DNA of 64,000 nucleotides from Mycetocola zhadangensis (GCF_003668565.1 NZ_RCWJ01000005.1:186001-250000); one strand, 5' to 3'; positions 1 to 7,661 are shown, counted from the first letter of the stretch. Notes: generated by a model not told the origin, from the letters alone. Numbers and translations: made by a program.

Positions 1-37
1 GAAGCGGCACGGTGCCCGATACATCATTCACGGTCAT
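1..37 (-). CDS. N-terminal fragment of a gene running off the left edge
   Basis: Only the first twelve codons lie in the window. On the minus strand an ATG at 37-35 is preceded by AAAGAGG at 47-41, a good ribosome binding site with 3 nt spacing, and opens a frame reading MTVNDVSGTVPL without a stop up to the edge. The gene diverges from the CutC-ROK fusion, so the two may share the regulatory region 38-195. No family can be assigned from twelve residues. A partner in sugar uptake or a regulator would fit beside a ROK kinase, but that is a guess. Confidence 0.5.
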   Translation of the reverse strand, partial: MTVNDVSGTVPL

Positions 38-67
38 CGACCTCTTTCGATCGTCGTCGCTCGCCGG

Positions 68-100
68 AGTTAGTCCAGTATTGCAGGAAGTTAGTCGAGT
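68..100. promoter_or_regulatory. Direct repeat AGTTAGTC, candidate operator
   Basis: AGTTAGTCCAGT (68-79) and AGTTAGTCGAGT (89-100) repeat 21 bp apart, that is on the same face of the helix. They lie in the divergent region between the truncated minus gene and the CutC-ROK gene. TTAGT-type half sites are known for some ROK-family repressors such as Bacillus XylR; linking that to this site is inference. Confidence 0.35.
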
Positions 101-195
101 TATACGTGTAAGAATCTGTTGTTGGTCGATCCCCTCCGGAACCAACCGAAATCGCAACGCGACGAACAGCGTGTGAGAAATGTGAAGGCGGCTTG

Positions 196-1938
196 ATGAC
201 CCAGCGAACCAGCACCAGGCGAGTCCTGACCGAGGTCTGCCTCGACGACCTCGACGGCGCACTCGCCGCGGACCGGGCTGGCGCTGACCGAATCGAGCTG
301 TGTGCGAACCTCGGCGAAGGAGGAACGACGCCGAGCATCGGCCTCATCACGTCGGTACTTCGGTCGGTCGAACGTGTCGGCGTGCAGGTCATCGTCCGCC
401 CCCGTGGCGGCGACTTCGTCTACAGTGACGACGAGATCGCCGTGATGTGTGCGGATCTTTCAGCGATAACGGATGCCACGGCGCACGCACGCACGCCCGT
501 CGGCGTTGTTCTCGGAGCGTTGACCGCGGCAGGCGAGGTGGACGTCCAGGCGATGCAGCGCCTCATTTCCGCAGCGGCTCCGCTCGCCGTCACCTTCCAC
601 AAGGCAATCGACGCAACAACCGACGTTCTCGCCGCGTTCGACACCCTCGGCGGCCTCGGAGTGGAACGTGTACTGACCTCGGGCGGACCCGGATCAGCGC
701 TCGACAATCTCGACACCCTCACTGAGCTGGTGCGCCGGTCGGACGCAGGCCGTGGCCCCGGAGTGCTCGTCGGCGGGTCGGTGCGGCCGGCAAATGTACG
801 CTCCATCGTCGACGCAACAGGCGCACACGAAGTGCACGCACGACTGCAACACCCATCACCGCGCGGCGACGGAACCCTGGGAACCAGTTCGAGCAGCGTC
901 GCCGAATTCCTTGCCGCGCTGGACACCCCGGCCCGTCCAGCCGAAACGGCAGCTGAAACGACAGACGAGCCCGCGGCTGTTGTCCCCACCACCGAGGTGG
1001 TCCTTGCCCTCGACATCGGAGGTACAAACCTCAAAGCCGCCATTGTCGACACGACAGGGCGCAGCATCGCCTTCCGTTCGATCAGCGCCGGGCAGACAGG
1101 CGCCGAGTCGCTCGAACGGATCGTTGCCCTGCTGTATGGGTTACAGACGTCAGCCGAACTCGCCGGGCACTCGGTCGTCGGCGCTGGCGTCGTCACGCCC
1201 GGCATGGTTGACGCGGCGAACGGCGTCGTCCGGTACGCCTCAAGCCTCGACTGGACGAACGTTCCCCTTCGTGCCCTTCTGGCCGACGCCCTCGGGGTCC
1301 CCGTCGAAATTGAACACGACGTGCGATCAAGTGGGCTCGCCGAGAGCCTGTTCGGCGCATCGGCCGGCGTGGAGAACTCGGTTCTCGTCGCGATCGGCAC
1401 CGGCGTGGCCGCGTCGATTCGCAGTGGCGGCCACGCCGTCGTTGGCGCGATCACCACAGCGGGCGAACTCGGCCATATCCCCGTCATCCCCGACGGAGAG
1501 GTGTGCTCGTGTGGGCAGCGCGGGTGCCTCGAGGTCTACCTGTCCGGCGCAGGGTTCGCCAGGCGTTACGCCGCGCTCGGTGGTAAAGACGGGCTGGATG
1601 CCGCAGAGATTGCGGCGCGCCTCGGCTCGGATCCGATTGCCGACCGTGTCTGGACAGAGGGAGTGCACGCATTCGCTCTCGGCCTGTCCTCGCTTACGCT
1701 GCTCGTCGACCCATCGATGATCGTCCTCGGCGGCGGAGTCTCGCGGGCGGGCGACGCCCTGCTCGACCCACTGCGGATTGCGTTAGGTGACCTCTTGGCC
1801 TGGCGCGACGCTCCTGAGATCCGCCTGTCCGAACTGGGCACATCCGGAGGGCGCATCGGCGCCGCCGTCCTGGCGTTCCGCGCCGCTGGACTTTCCGCTG
1901 TCCCCGACACGTGGTCGGTCGCTCATCTTCTCGCCTAG
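196..1938 (+). CDS. CutC / ROK sugar kinase fusion protein
   Basis: 580 residues from ATG 196, chosen over TTG 193 because GAAGG at 185-189 is spaced well. Residues 1-235 are a CutC TIM barrel (LTEVCLDDLDGA near the start, then ELCANLGEGGTTPS and VIVRPRGGDF). A linker rich in Ala, Glu and Pro (about 236-268) joins a ROK domain: phosphate-binding DIGGTNLK at 273, EHDV with the catalytic Asp, and the zinc-binding CSCGQRGC at 437. Both parts look full length and carry their motifs, so this is a real fusion rather than a frameshift. The ROK half should phosphorylate a hexose or amino sugar. CutC is named for copper homeostasis, but fusion to a kinase argues for a carbohydrate-related role in this case. 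Confidence 0.85.
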   Translation: MTQRTSTRRVLTEVCLDDLDGALAADRAGADRIELCANLGEGGTTPSIGLITSVLRSVERVGVQVIVRPRGGDFVYSDDEIAVMCADLSAITDATAHARTPVGVVLGALTAAGEVDVQAMQRLISAAAPLAVTFHKAIDATTDVLAAFDTLGGLGVERVLTSGGPGSALDNLDTLTELVRRSDAGRGPGVLVGGSVRPANVRSIVDATGAHEVHARLQHPSPRGDGTLGTSSSSVAEFLAALDTPARPAETAAETTDEPAAVVPTTEVVLALDIGGTNLKAAIVDTTGRSIAFRSISAGQTGAESLERIVALLYGLQTSAELAGHSVVGAGVVTPGMVDAANGVVRYASSLDWTNVPLRALLADALGVPVEIEHDVRSSGLAESLFGASAGVENSVLVAIGTGVAASIRSGGHAVVGAITTAGELGHIPVIPDGEVCSCGQRGCLEVYLSGAGFARRYAALGGKDGLDAAEIAARLGSDPIADRVWTEGVHAFALGLSSLTLLVDPSMIVLGGGVSRAGDALLDPLRIALGDLLAWRDAPEIRLSELGTSGGRIGAAVLAFRAAGLSAVPDTWSVAHLLA

Positions 1939-1951
1939 TCGGGAATTCCCG

Positions 1952-2440
1952 TCAGGAGCCTGACCCCAGCTGCCTGAGCAGCGCGGCGAGCTGGGCGCAC
2001 TGCTGGTTGGTCAGCAACGACAGCTCCTCGGCCTCGAGTCGAACCAGCGCGATCATGGCGGCGTCCACCCGGGTGGTGCCGTCGGGTGTCAGGCGGGCCA
2101 GGTTGCTCCTGCCGTCCTTCGGATTTGCCTTTCGCACGATGAGGCCGCGTTCGGCGAGGTTCTCCAGACGATTGGTCATGGCGGCCGTGCCGATCATGGT
2201 CGCGCGCGACAACTCCATCGGACTCATCTCGTGCGGCGGTTCGGCACGGCGGAGTGCGGCAAGAACGTCGAACTCCCAGCTGCTGAGCTCTGCCATCCTG
2301 AACGCGTCCGCGCGCAGGTCGTTGAGGCGAAGCGCCACCCGTCGCAGCCGTGACATTACGTCGAGCGGAGTGAAGTCAACGCCGGGGATGCGGTCAGCCC
2401 ACGCATCGACCAGAAGGTCAACTTCGTCGTCGTCGTTCAT
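1952..2440 (-). CDS. MarR family transcriptional regulator
   Basis: 162 residues from ATG 2440 (MNDDDEVDLLVDAW); the open frame continues upstream but those codons look like leader. The winged helix runs from about residue 45 to 125: SSWEFDVLAALRRA, then MSPMELSRATMIGTAAMTNRL as recognition helix, and the wing RKANPKDGRSNLARLT with the usual DxRS signature. It acts as a dimeric DNA-binding repressor that releases DNA when bound by a phenolic or oxidised ligand in well-studied relatives. Its target here is unknown; neither neighbour is an obvious partner. The stop lies 13 nt from the stop of the convergent CutC-ROK gene. Confidence 0.85.
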   Translation of the reverse strand: MNDDDEVDLLVDAWADRIPGVDFTPLDVMSRLRRVALRLNDLRADAFRMAELSSWEFDVLAALRRAEPPHEMSPMELSRATMIGTAAMTNRLENLAERGLIVRKANPKDGRSNLARLTPDGTTRVDAAMIALVRLEAEELSLLTNQQCAQLAALLRQLGSGS

Positions 2441-2499
2441 GACCGACCGACGTGTTCGGCGTTCCACTGGGCGGGGTTCCGGCGAAGGGGCATGCGCTA

Positions 2500-2511
2500 A
2501 GTTTGCAGACT
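2500..2511. promoter_or_regulatory. Candidate MarR operator AGTTTGCAGACT
   Basis: A 12-bp imperfect palindrome (one mismatched pair) about 60 bp upstream of the MarR start codon. Short palindromes of this kind are common autoregulatory MarR sites. The evidence is position and symmetry only. Confidence 0.25.
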
Positions 2512-2573
2512 CCGATGTGATGCACGCAACCCGACGCCGATTTCCTCGGGCGGGGCGCTGGCGCGCGAGCGCG

Positions 2574-3116
2574 TCAGGCCAACGCGCCGTGCACAACCGC
2601 CTCAAAAACGGGTCGTGGATCCGTGAACACCTGACGCGCGATGCGGTGAAGAAGCAGTCCCTCGAAACACGAAGCCATCGCTTCAGCCGCGGCCTCCGGG
2701 TCGCTTGCACCCATCTCGGCCAGTGAGGAAACGACGGCTGCACCCAAGGTCGCTCGCCCACGTGACAGCGCTTCGCGAAGTTCGGGGTTGTGGCTGGCTT
2801 CCATGAACAACACGAGCCTCGCCGTTGTCAGGTCGCGGTTGTCCACCGAGGTCACCTCGAGCAGGGTGCACATGGCATCAACGAACTCGGCTGGCGAGCG
2901 CGGCGTAAACGCGACGGACACCGCCGGCACCTCTCGCTCGACAATCCAGTCGGTGACGCCGGTCAAAAGAGCGGCGCGCGTGCGGAAGTAGTTGGACGCG
3001 GAACCCTTGGGAACGAGCGCCCGCTCGTCAACTCTGGCGTGCGTGAGAGCACGGAGGCCGCCCGTTGCCAGCAGGTCAACCGCGGCGTCCAGGATTCGCT
3101 CTCGAGTCGACGTCAT
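2574..3116 (-). CDS. TetR family transcriptional regulator
   Basis: 180 residues. The N-terminal helix-turn-helix is typical: RERILDAAVDLLATGG, then ALTHARVDERALVPKGSASNYFRTRAALL at residues 22-50. The rest is the variable ligand-binding domain (TetR_C). It diverges from the alpha/beta hydrolase gene with only 54 bp between start codons, so it probably represses that gene and itself through the 22-bp palindrome at 3119-3140. No Shine-Dalgarno precedes ATG 3116; a TATAGT box ends 6 nt before it, so the mRNA is probably leaderless. Confidence 0.88.
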   Translation of the reverse strand: MTSTRERILDAAVDLLATGGLRALTHARVDERALVPKGSASNYFRTRAALLTGVTDWIVEREVPAVSVAFTPRSPAEFVDAMCTLLEVTSVDNRDLTTARLVLFMEASHNPELREALSRGRATLGAAVVSSLAEMGASDPEAAAEAMASCFEGLLLHRIARQVFTDPRPVFEAVVHGALA

Positions 3117-3118
3117 AG

Positions 3119-3164
3119 GTCCACTATAAACGCAGTGGACAGATCACTACGGTCGTAGTACGCT
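3119..3164. promoter_or_regulatory. Divergent leaderless promoters with TetR-type operator
   Basis: GTCCACT (3119-3125) and AGTGGAC (3134-3140) form a palindrome with an 8-nt spacer. For the hydrolase, TGGACA (3136-3141), 17 nt and TACGCT (3159-3164) make a promoter whose start falls at ATG 3171. For tetR, TATAGT on the minus strand (3128-3123) places the start at ATG 3116. The palindrome covers the tetR -10 box and the hydrolase -35 box. A second inverted repeat, ACTAC-N4-GTAGT, lies at 3146-3159. Confidence 0.5.
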
Positions 3165-3170
3165 CGCCTC

Positions 3171-4139
3171 ATGGGCACATTGAGGCCCGACAACGAACCC
3201 GGATCCCAGTCCAGTGCTGGCTCTCCGCACGCCGCCGGGCTATTTCCACACCTTGACGGAGTCACGCACAGCTTTCTCGACGTCGCGGGACTTCGAATGC
3301 ATGTCGCTGAGGCCGGAGCCGGGACGCCACTCCTCCTCCTTCACGGTTTTCCCCAGCACTGGTGGGGATGGCGGCGGGTGATTCCCGCGCTGGCCGAGAA
3401 CTTCCACGTCGTCTGTCCAGACCTGCGAGGGGCCGGCTGGACGGACGCACCTCGCGACGGGTACACCAGCGACCAGCTCGTCGCCGACGTACTCGGCCTG
3501 CTGGATGCGCTGCACATCGAGAGGACTTCGATCCTCGGGTACGACTGGGGCGGGCACATCGGCTTTCGCATCTGCCTCAACCACCCCGAACGCGTGAGCC
3601 GATTCATGTGTCTTGGCACGCCACATCCGTACCCCGAATTCCACGCTCGAGTGCTGCTGTCGATGTGGCGACTGTGGCCGATGTTCGCAACGGCAACACC
3701 GCGACTGGGGCCACGGCTTCTGGGCTCTGGACACCAGCGGCTGCCACGTTCGATGATGACGAGCGACACCACAGACCCATCGGTCTGGTCGGCGGACGAT
3801 CTCGAGCTGTTCCTCGGGCGCATGCGTGAGCCGCAGCGAGCGTTCGCTGGCTCTGCGCTGTACCGAAACTTTCTGATGAAGGAATCCAAGCGAGCGGCGT
3901 CAGGCGCCTACCGCGCCACACGGCTTCGCACGCCGACGCTGTCGCTCTACGGCACGGTGCTCTACGGAAATAACGATCCCAAGCGGGAACATCCCGAGAT
4001 TCTCGGCGGGTACGAGAACTACGCCGAGGATTTCACGCTCGAGCACGTGCCGAATGCGGGCTACTACATTGCCGAGGAACAGCCTCAGGTGGTCATTGAT
4101 CGCGCACGCGAGTTCTTCGCGGCCGGTTCTCCAAGCTGA
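3171..4139 (+). CDS. Epoxide-hydrolase-like alpha/beta hydrolase, catalytic His apparently replaced
   Basis: 322 residues. The fold is clear: HGFPQHWWGWRRVIPAL (oxyanion HGFP at 58-61), DLRGAGWTD, and the nucleophile elbow GYDWGG with Asp125, as in epoxide hydrolases and haloalkane dehalogenases. The usual C-terminal GHF-x-x-x-E-x-P motif reads GYYIAEEQP instead, with Tyr298 where the catalytic His is expected (codon TAC; one transition from CAC). Either another His takes over or the protein is not a normal hydrolase. No Shine-Dalgarno is present; the gene is probably leaderless. Likely regulated by the divergent TetR protein. The substrate is unknown. Confidence 0.8.
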   Translation: MGTLRPDNEPGSQSSAGSPHAAGLFPHLDGVTHSFLDVAGLRMHVAEAGAGTPLLLLHGFPQHWWGWRRVIPALAENFHVVCPDLRGAGWTDAPRDGYTSDQLVADVLGLLDALHIERTSILGYDWGGHIGFRICLNHPERVSRFMCLGTPHPYPEFHARVLLSMWRLWPMFATATPRLGPRLLGSGHQRLPRSMMTSDTTDPSVWSADDLELFLGRMREPQRAFAGSALYRNFLMKESKRAASGAYRATRLRTPTLSLYGTVLYGNNDPKREHPEILGGYENYAEDFTLEHVPNAGYYIAEEQPQVVIDRAREFFAAGSPS

Positions 4140-4153
4140 CGCCAGATCTTATA

Positions 4154-4193
4154 AACGGATGCCATTGCGCCCGCTTGCGGCGCAGCATCCGTT
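4154..4193. repeat. Hairpin with AACGGATGC arms between convergent genes
   Basis: AACGGATGC (4154-4162) pairs with GCATCCGTT (4185-4193); inside, TGCGCC (4166-4171) pairs with GGCGCA (4179-4184), leaving a 3-nt bulge. It lies between the stops of the hydrolase and the IclR gene. No T-run follows it in either direction (the A7 run at 4196-4203 is on the wrong side), so it is not a standard intrinsic terminator. It belongs to the CGGATGC family also seen at 33291 and 41748. Confidence 0.6.
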
Positions 4194-4203
4194 CGCAAAA
4201 AAA

Positions 4204-4980
4204 TCAGAGGTGCGAGAGTCCGGCGCTGATTGACGCCGCCGCGCGGAGAAGAGCTGGGCGATACTCGTCAGAAATGCGTTCGAGGCTCGCCGTCGAGGTC
4301 GAGGTGGACACGTTGATTGCGGCGAGAACTGCACCGGTCGGGCCGCGCAGCGGTGCGGCGATCGAGCGCAGGCCCGGTTCGAGTTCCTGGTCGACGAGGG
4401 CCCAGCCCTGCTCGCGAACCTGGTCGAGCGTGCCGCGAAGTGCTGCCGAGTCGACGACGGTCTTTTCGGTGAGCGCGGGTCGCTCGATCGACGCCAGGTA
4501 GTCGTCAAGCTCGTCCGGGCTGAGACCGGCGAGGAGCACGCGCCCCATCGAGGTGGCGTGTGCAGGAAAGCGGGTGCCGACGGTGATCGACACGGCCATA
4601 ATGCGTCGCGCTGCGGCCCGAGCGATGTAGACGATCTCGCCGTGATCGAGCACCGACGCCGAGGCGGACTCGTTGAGCTGCCGCGACAGGCTCTCCAGCT
4701 GGGGGGTGATGATTTCGGGCAGGCCGAGGCCTGACAGATAGGAGAATCCGAGCTCGAGCACGCGCGGGGTCAGGGCGAACATGCGGCCGTCGGCTCGCAC
4801 GTAACCGAGCTCGCTGAGGGTGAGCAGGAAACGGCGCGCCGTTGCTCGCGTCAACCCGGTGACCTCGGCGATCTCGCTGAGGGTCATGCTGGGTCGCTCA
4901 TGCCCGAACGCGCGGATGACGCTCAGGCCGCGCGCCAGCGATTGCACGTACTGGCCGCTCGGTTCCTGATCTTCGGTCAT
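4204..4980 (-). CDS. pcaR: IclR family regulator of the pca genes (PcaR/PobR-like)
   Basis: 258 residues from ATG 4980; the longer open frame upstream overlaps pcaF and is rejected. The N-terminal winged helix (SLARGLSVIRAF, MTLSEIAEVTGLTRATARRFLLTL, LGYVRADGR) is that of the PcaR/PobR branch, and the IclR effector domain follows (GLRSIAAPLRGPTGAVLAAINVS near the C-terminus). It starts 10 nt after the pcaF stop and is the last gene of pcaIJF, so it is made with the enzymes it probably controls. Relatives respond to beta-ketoadipate or protocatechuate and bind palindromes with a third direct repeat, as found at 7565-7589. Confidence 0.8.
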   Translation of the reverse strand: MTEDQEPSGQYVQSLARGLSVIRAFGHERPSMTLSEIAEVTGLTRATARRFLLTLSELGYVRADGRMFALTPRVLELGFSYLSGLGLPEIITPQLESLSRQLNESASASVLDHGEIVYIARAAARRIMAVSITVGTRFPAHATSMGRVLLAGLSPDELDDYLASIERPALTEKTVVDSAALRGTLDQVREQGWALVDQELEPGLRSIAAPLRGPTGAVLAAINVSTSTSTASLERISDEYRPALLRAAASISAGLSHL

Positions 4981-4990
4981 GCACCCAACG

Positions 4991-6163
4991 CTATCGTTCG
5001 AGCACGACCGCGAGCCCCTGGCCGACTCCGATGCAGATCGCCGCCACACCGACTCCTCCGCCGCGACGCTTGAGCTCGTGTGCGAGGTGGCCGATGATGC
5101 GGCCACCCGATGCGCCAAGCGGGTGCCCGATGGCGACAGCTCCGCCGTGGATGTTGACCTTGGCAGGGTCGAGTTCAGGCCACAGCCGCAGGCAGGCGAG
5201 GCTCTGCGACGCGAAGGCCTCGTTGAGTTCGACCACGTCGACGTCGGCCCAGGTCTTCCCAGCACGGGCGAGGGCCCGGTTGGCCGCCTCAACCGGGGCG
5301 ATGCCGAACGTGTCCGGGTCGTTGCCGCTCACGCCGCGGCCGATGATGCGAGCGAGCGGCTCAGCGTCAAGCGGCGCGTTCTCTCCGCCGAGAATAAGCA
5401 TCGATGCTCCGTCGCTGAGCGGAGAAGAGTTGCCGGCAGTGACCGACCCGTTGTCGCGGAAGGCGGGCTTGAGCGGCGCGAGGGATTCGAGCGAGGTGCC
5501 GTCGCGGATACCCTCATCGCGCGCCATCTCGGCGCCGGGAATCTGCACAATCTCGCCGTCGTAGAAACCATTCGCCCAGGCCGCTGCGGCGTTGTGGTGG
5601 CTGAGCGCCGCGAAAGCGTCCTGCTCTTCACGGCTGATCGAGAACCGTTCGGCCAGCATTTCGGCGGTCTCCCCGAGCGGAACCGTCCACCTGTCCGGCA
5701 TCTGCGGGTTCACCATGCGCCAGCCCAGCGTCGACGAGTGCAGCGTTTCGTGCCCCGCCGGATACGGCCTCGACGGCTTGAGCATCACCCAGGGAGCGCG
5801 ACTCATTGATTCGACGCCACCGGCGATCACGAGGTCGGCGTCACCGGTTTCGATTGCGCGGCTGGCCTGGATCACGCTTTCGACGCTGGATCCGCAGAGT
5901 CGATTCACCGTGGCGCCCGGAATGGATGTCGGCAACCCGGCAAGCAGGACGGCCATGCGGGCAACGTTCCGGTTGTCTTCACCTGCCTGATTCGCGTCAC
6001 CGAGGAGAACCTCGTCGATGCGTGTTGGGTCGAGGTCTTGGTGGCGGGCGACAAGAGCGCCAAGGGTGGAACCCGCGAGGTCATCGGGGCGGATGTCGGC
6101 AAGCCCCTTTCCATAACGGCCGAACGGCGTTCGGACGGCGTCGTAGATAAAGCTGCCGGTCAT
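4991..6163 (-). CDS. pcaF: 3-oxoadipyl-CoA thiolase
   Basis: 390 residues from ATG 6163. A class II thiolase: the nucleophilic Cys90 sits in NRLCGSSVESV, followed by GGVESMSRAPWV, the His motif NIHGGAVAIGHPLGASGGR and the second Cys in AICIGVGQG. It cleaves 3-oxoadipyl-CoA into succinyl-CoA and acetyl-CoA, the last step of the beta-ketoadipate pathway, in the cytoplasm. The start overlaps the pcaJ stop by 4 nt (ATGA), so translation is coupled. The operon context with the CoA-transferase and an IclR regulator favours pcaF over a general fatty-acid thiolase. Confidence 0.9.
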   Translation of the reverse strand: MTGSFIYDAVRTPFGRYGKGLADIRPDDLAGSTLGALVARHQDLDPTRIDEVLLGDANQAGEDNRNVARMAVLLAGLPTSIPGATVNRLCGSSVESVIQASRAIETGDADLVIAGGVESMSRAPWVMLKPSRPYPAGHETLHSSTLGWRMVNPQMPDRWTVPLGETAEMLAERFSISREEQDAFAALSHHNAAAAWANGFYDGEIVQIPGAEMARDEGIRDGTSLESLAPLKPAFRDNGSVTAGNSSPLSDGASMLILGGENAPLDAEPLARIIGRGVSGNDPDTFGIAPVEAANRALARAGKTWADVDVVELNEAFASQSLACLRLWPELDPAKVNIHGGAVAIGHPLGASGGRIIGHLAHELKRRGGGVGVAAICIGVGQGLAVVLER

Positions 6164-6834
6164 GCGTGGCTCCTGTCGGAAGGTGAGAACGTGGTGGCGT
6201 CGACCAGGTCGAGCCCGGTGAGCTCTCGCAGCTCCTCGATGGTGTTGTCGCCAAAAAGCTCGGTCACGCTCAGGCCGGAGGGTGACACGTCGAAGATGGC
6301 GTGGTCCGTGTAGATCCGGGTGACACAGCGCACGCCCGTCAGCGGATAGCTGCACTCCCGCACAAGCTTCGGCTCCCCCGATCGAGCGAAAAGGTCCGTC
6401 ATGACGAAGACCTGTTTTGCTCCGATGGCGAGGTCCATCGCACCGCCAACCGCCGGGATCGAGTCGGCTGCGCCGGTAGACCAATTGGCAAGGTCACCGC
6501 GCTCAGACACCTGGAACGCGCCAAGAACGCAGACATCGAGGTGGCCGCCGCGCATCATGGCGAAGGAGTCCGCATGGTGGAAATACGCGGATCCCGCCTG
6601 CTCGGTCACCGGTTGCTTGCCTGCGTTGATGAGGTCAGGGTCAACTCGTCCGGGTTCAGGCTCCGGTCCCATCCCGAGCATGCCGTTCTCGGTGTGCAGA
6701 ATCACTTCGAGCCCATCCGGAAGGAAGTTTGCAACTCGGGTAGGCGCGCCGATTCCGAGATTCATCACGGCACCCTCGGGGATGTCGCGAGCCACCCGCG
6801 CGGCCAGGGCATCACGGCTGATTCGTGTGGTCAT
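6160..6834 (-). CDS. pcaJ: 3-oxoadipate CoA-transferase subunit B
   Basis: 224 residues. Family I CoA-transferase beta subunit with GIGAPTRVANFLP near the N-terminus and the catalytic glutamate Glu49 in HTENGMLG (the family SENGxxG motif). With PcaI it moves CoA from succinyl-CoA to 3-oxoadipate. It overlaps pcaI by 4 nt upstream and pcaF by 4 nt downstream. Related subunits handle acetoacetate, so substrate assignment rests on linkage with pcaF and the IclR gene. Confidence 0.9.
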   Translation of the reverse strand: MTTRISRDALAARVARDIPEGAVMNLGIGAPTRVANFLPDGLEVILHTENGMLGMGPEPEPGRVDPDLINAGKQPVTEQAGSAYFHHADSFAMMRGGHLDVCVLGAFQVSERGDLANWSTGAADSIPAVGGAMDLAIGAKQVFVMTDLFARSGEPKLVRECSYPLTGVRCVTRIYTDHAIFDVSPSGLSVTELFGDNTIEELRELTGLDLVDATTFSPSDRSHA

Positions 6835-7556
6835 GATGCTGCTCCTTCGGTCGACACAGCTCCGACAAACTCACCCTCGCGAAGCCAGGCACGTTCACCG
6901 ACCGCAACGACATGGTTGACATAGATTCCGGGAGTGACGACCGACTCCGGATCGATGGCGCCCAGCTCGACTATCTCGTCGACCTGCACCACGGTTGTGG
7001 CTGCTGCCGCCGCCATGATCGGCCCGAAGTTACGGGCGGTTTTCCGATACACCAGGTTGCCCCATCGGTCGGCACGCAGCGCGCTGACGAGAGCGACGTC
7101 TGCTGGGAGCGCATACTCGAGCACGTACTGCCTGCCGTTGATCTCCCGCGTCTCTTTGCCTTCGGCGAGCGCCGTTCCGACCCCCGTCGGCGTGAAGAAC
7201 GCTCCGATCCCCGCTCCCGCCGCACGAATGCGCTCGGCGAGATTGCCCTGCGGAACCAGTTCGAGCTCGATTTCACCGGCCCGATAGAGCCCATCAAAGA
7301 CCTGTGAGTCGACCTGCCTCGGGAACGAGCAAATCATTTTGCGTACCCGGCGGGCGGCGAGGAGGGCCGCCAGTCCCGTGTCGCCATTACCGGCGTTGTT
7401 GTTGATGACGGTCAGGTCCTTTGCGCCATGCGCCAGCAGAGCGTCAATCAACTCAACGGGCTGGCCGGCGCGACCGAAGCCGCCGATCATCACGACGGCC
7501 CCGTCGGAAATACCGGAAACCGCCTCGTCGAGACCGCTCACTATCTTCGAAATCAT
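6831..7556 (-). CDS. pcaI: 3-oxoadipate CoA-transferase subunit A
   Basis: 241 residues. Alpha subunit of the family I CoA-transferase: VMIGGFGRAGQPVELIDAL with the glycine-rich GGFG motif at about 25, ending in a segment with VVTPGIYVNHVV. First gene of pcaIJF-pcaR. A TAGTAT box lies about 40 nt upstream and the predicted PcaR operator sits between it and the start codon, where a bound regulator would block transcription. Only a weak GGA precedes ATG 7556. Confidence 0.9.
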   Translation of the reverse strand: MISKIVSGLDEAVSGISDGAVVMIGGFGRAGQPVELIDALLAHGAKDLTVINNNAGNGDTGLAALLAARRVRKMICSFPRQVDSQVFDGLYRAGEIELELVPQGNLAERIRAAGAGIGAFFTPTGVGTALAEGKETREINGRQYVLEYALPADVALVSALRADRWGNLVYRKTARNFGPIMAAAAATTVVQVDEIVELGAIDPESVVTPGIYVNHVVAVGERAWLREGEFVGAVSTEGAAS

Positions 7557-7564
7557 GACAATCC

Positions 7565-7601
7565 GTTCGCAAAGCGAACTTCTGTTCGCACAGCGATACT
7601 A
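7565..7601 (-). promoter_or_regulatory. pcaIJF promoter with triple GTTCGC operator
   Basis: GTTCGC (7565-7570) and GCGAAC (7574-7579) form a palindrome with a 3-nt centre, and a third GTTCGC follows at 7584-7589, spaced 19-20 bp from the first. A palindrome plus one direct repeat is the layout known for PobR/PcaU-type IclR operators in Acinetobacter. TAGTAT on the minus strand (7601-7596) is a plausible -10 box; no convincing -35 box is visible. Confidence 0.55.
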
Positions 7602-7649
7602 GCCTCGACTGGTCGACAAATCCAGAGGCCCCGGGAAACGGACCGGTCG

Positions 7650-7655
7650 TAGACT
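7650..7655 (+). promoter_or_regulatory. -10 box TAGACT of the GAF-ANTAR operon
   Basis: TAGACT ends 6 nt before ATG 7662, the arrangement of actinobacterial leaderless promoters. No clear -35 hexamer is visible upstream. The same hexamer precedes serS (59841-59846) and the riboswitch at 43550. Confidence 0.4.
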
Positions 7656-7661
7656 GGGCGC

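Noticed and set aside
420-1487. 355-codon minus-strand frame opposite the CutC-ROK gene
   Set aside because: Antisense shadow; Thr/Arg/Ser-rich without motif, whereas the plus-strand gene has all family signatures.
4194-4203. Intrinsic terminator for the alpha/beta hydrolase gene
   Set aside because: The hairpin at 4154-4193 is followed on the plus strand by an A-run and not a T-run, and on the minus strand the T-run comes before the hairpin.
4979-5809. 276-codon open frame opposite pcaF
   Set aside because: Antisense to a gene with complete thiolase motifs; the translation resembles antisense GC-rich shadow, not a protein family.
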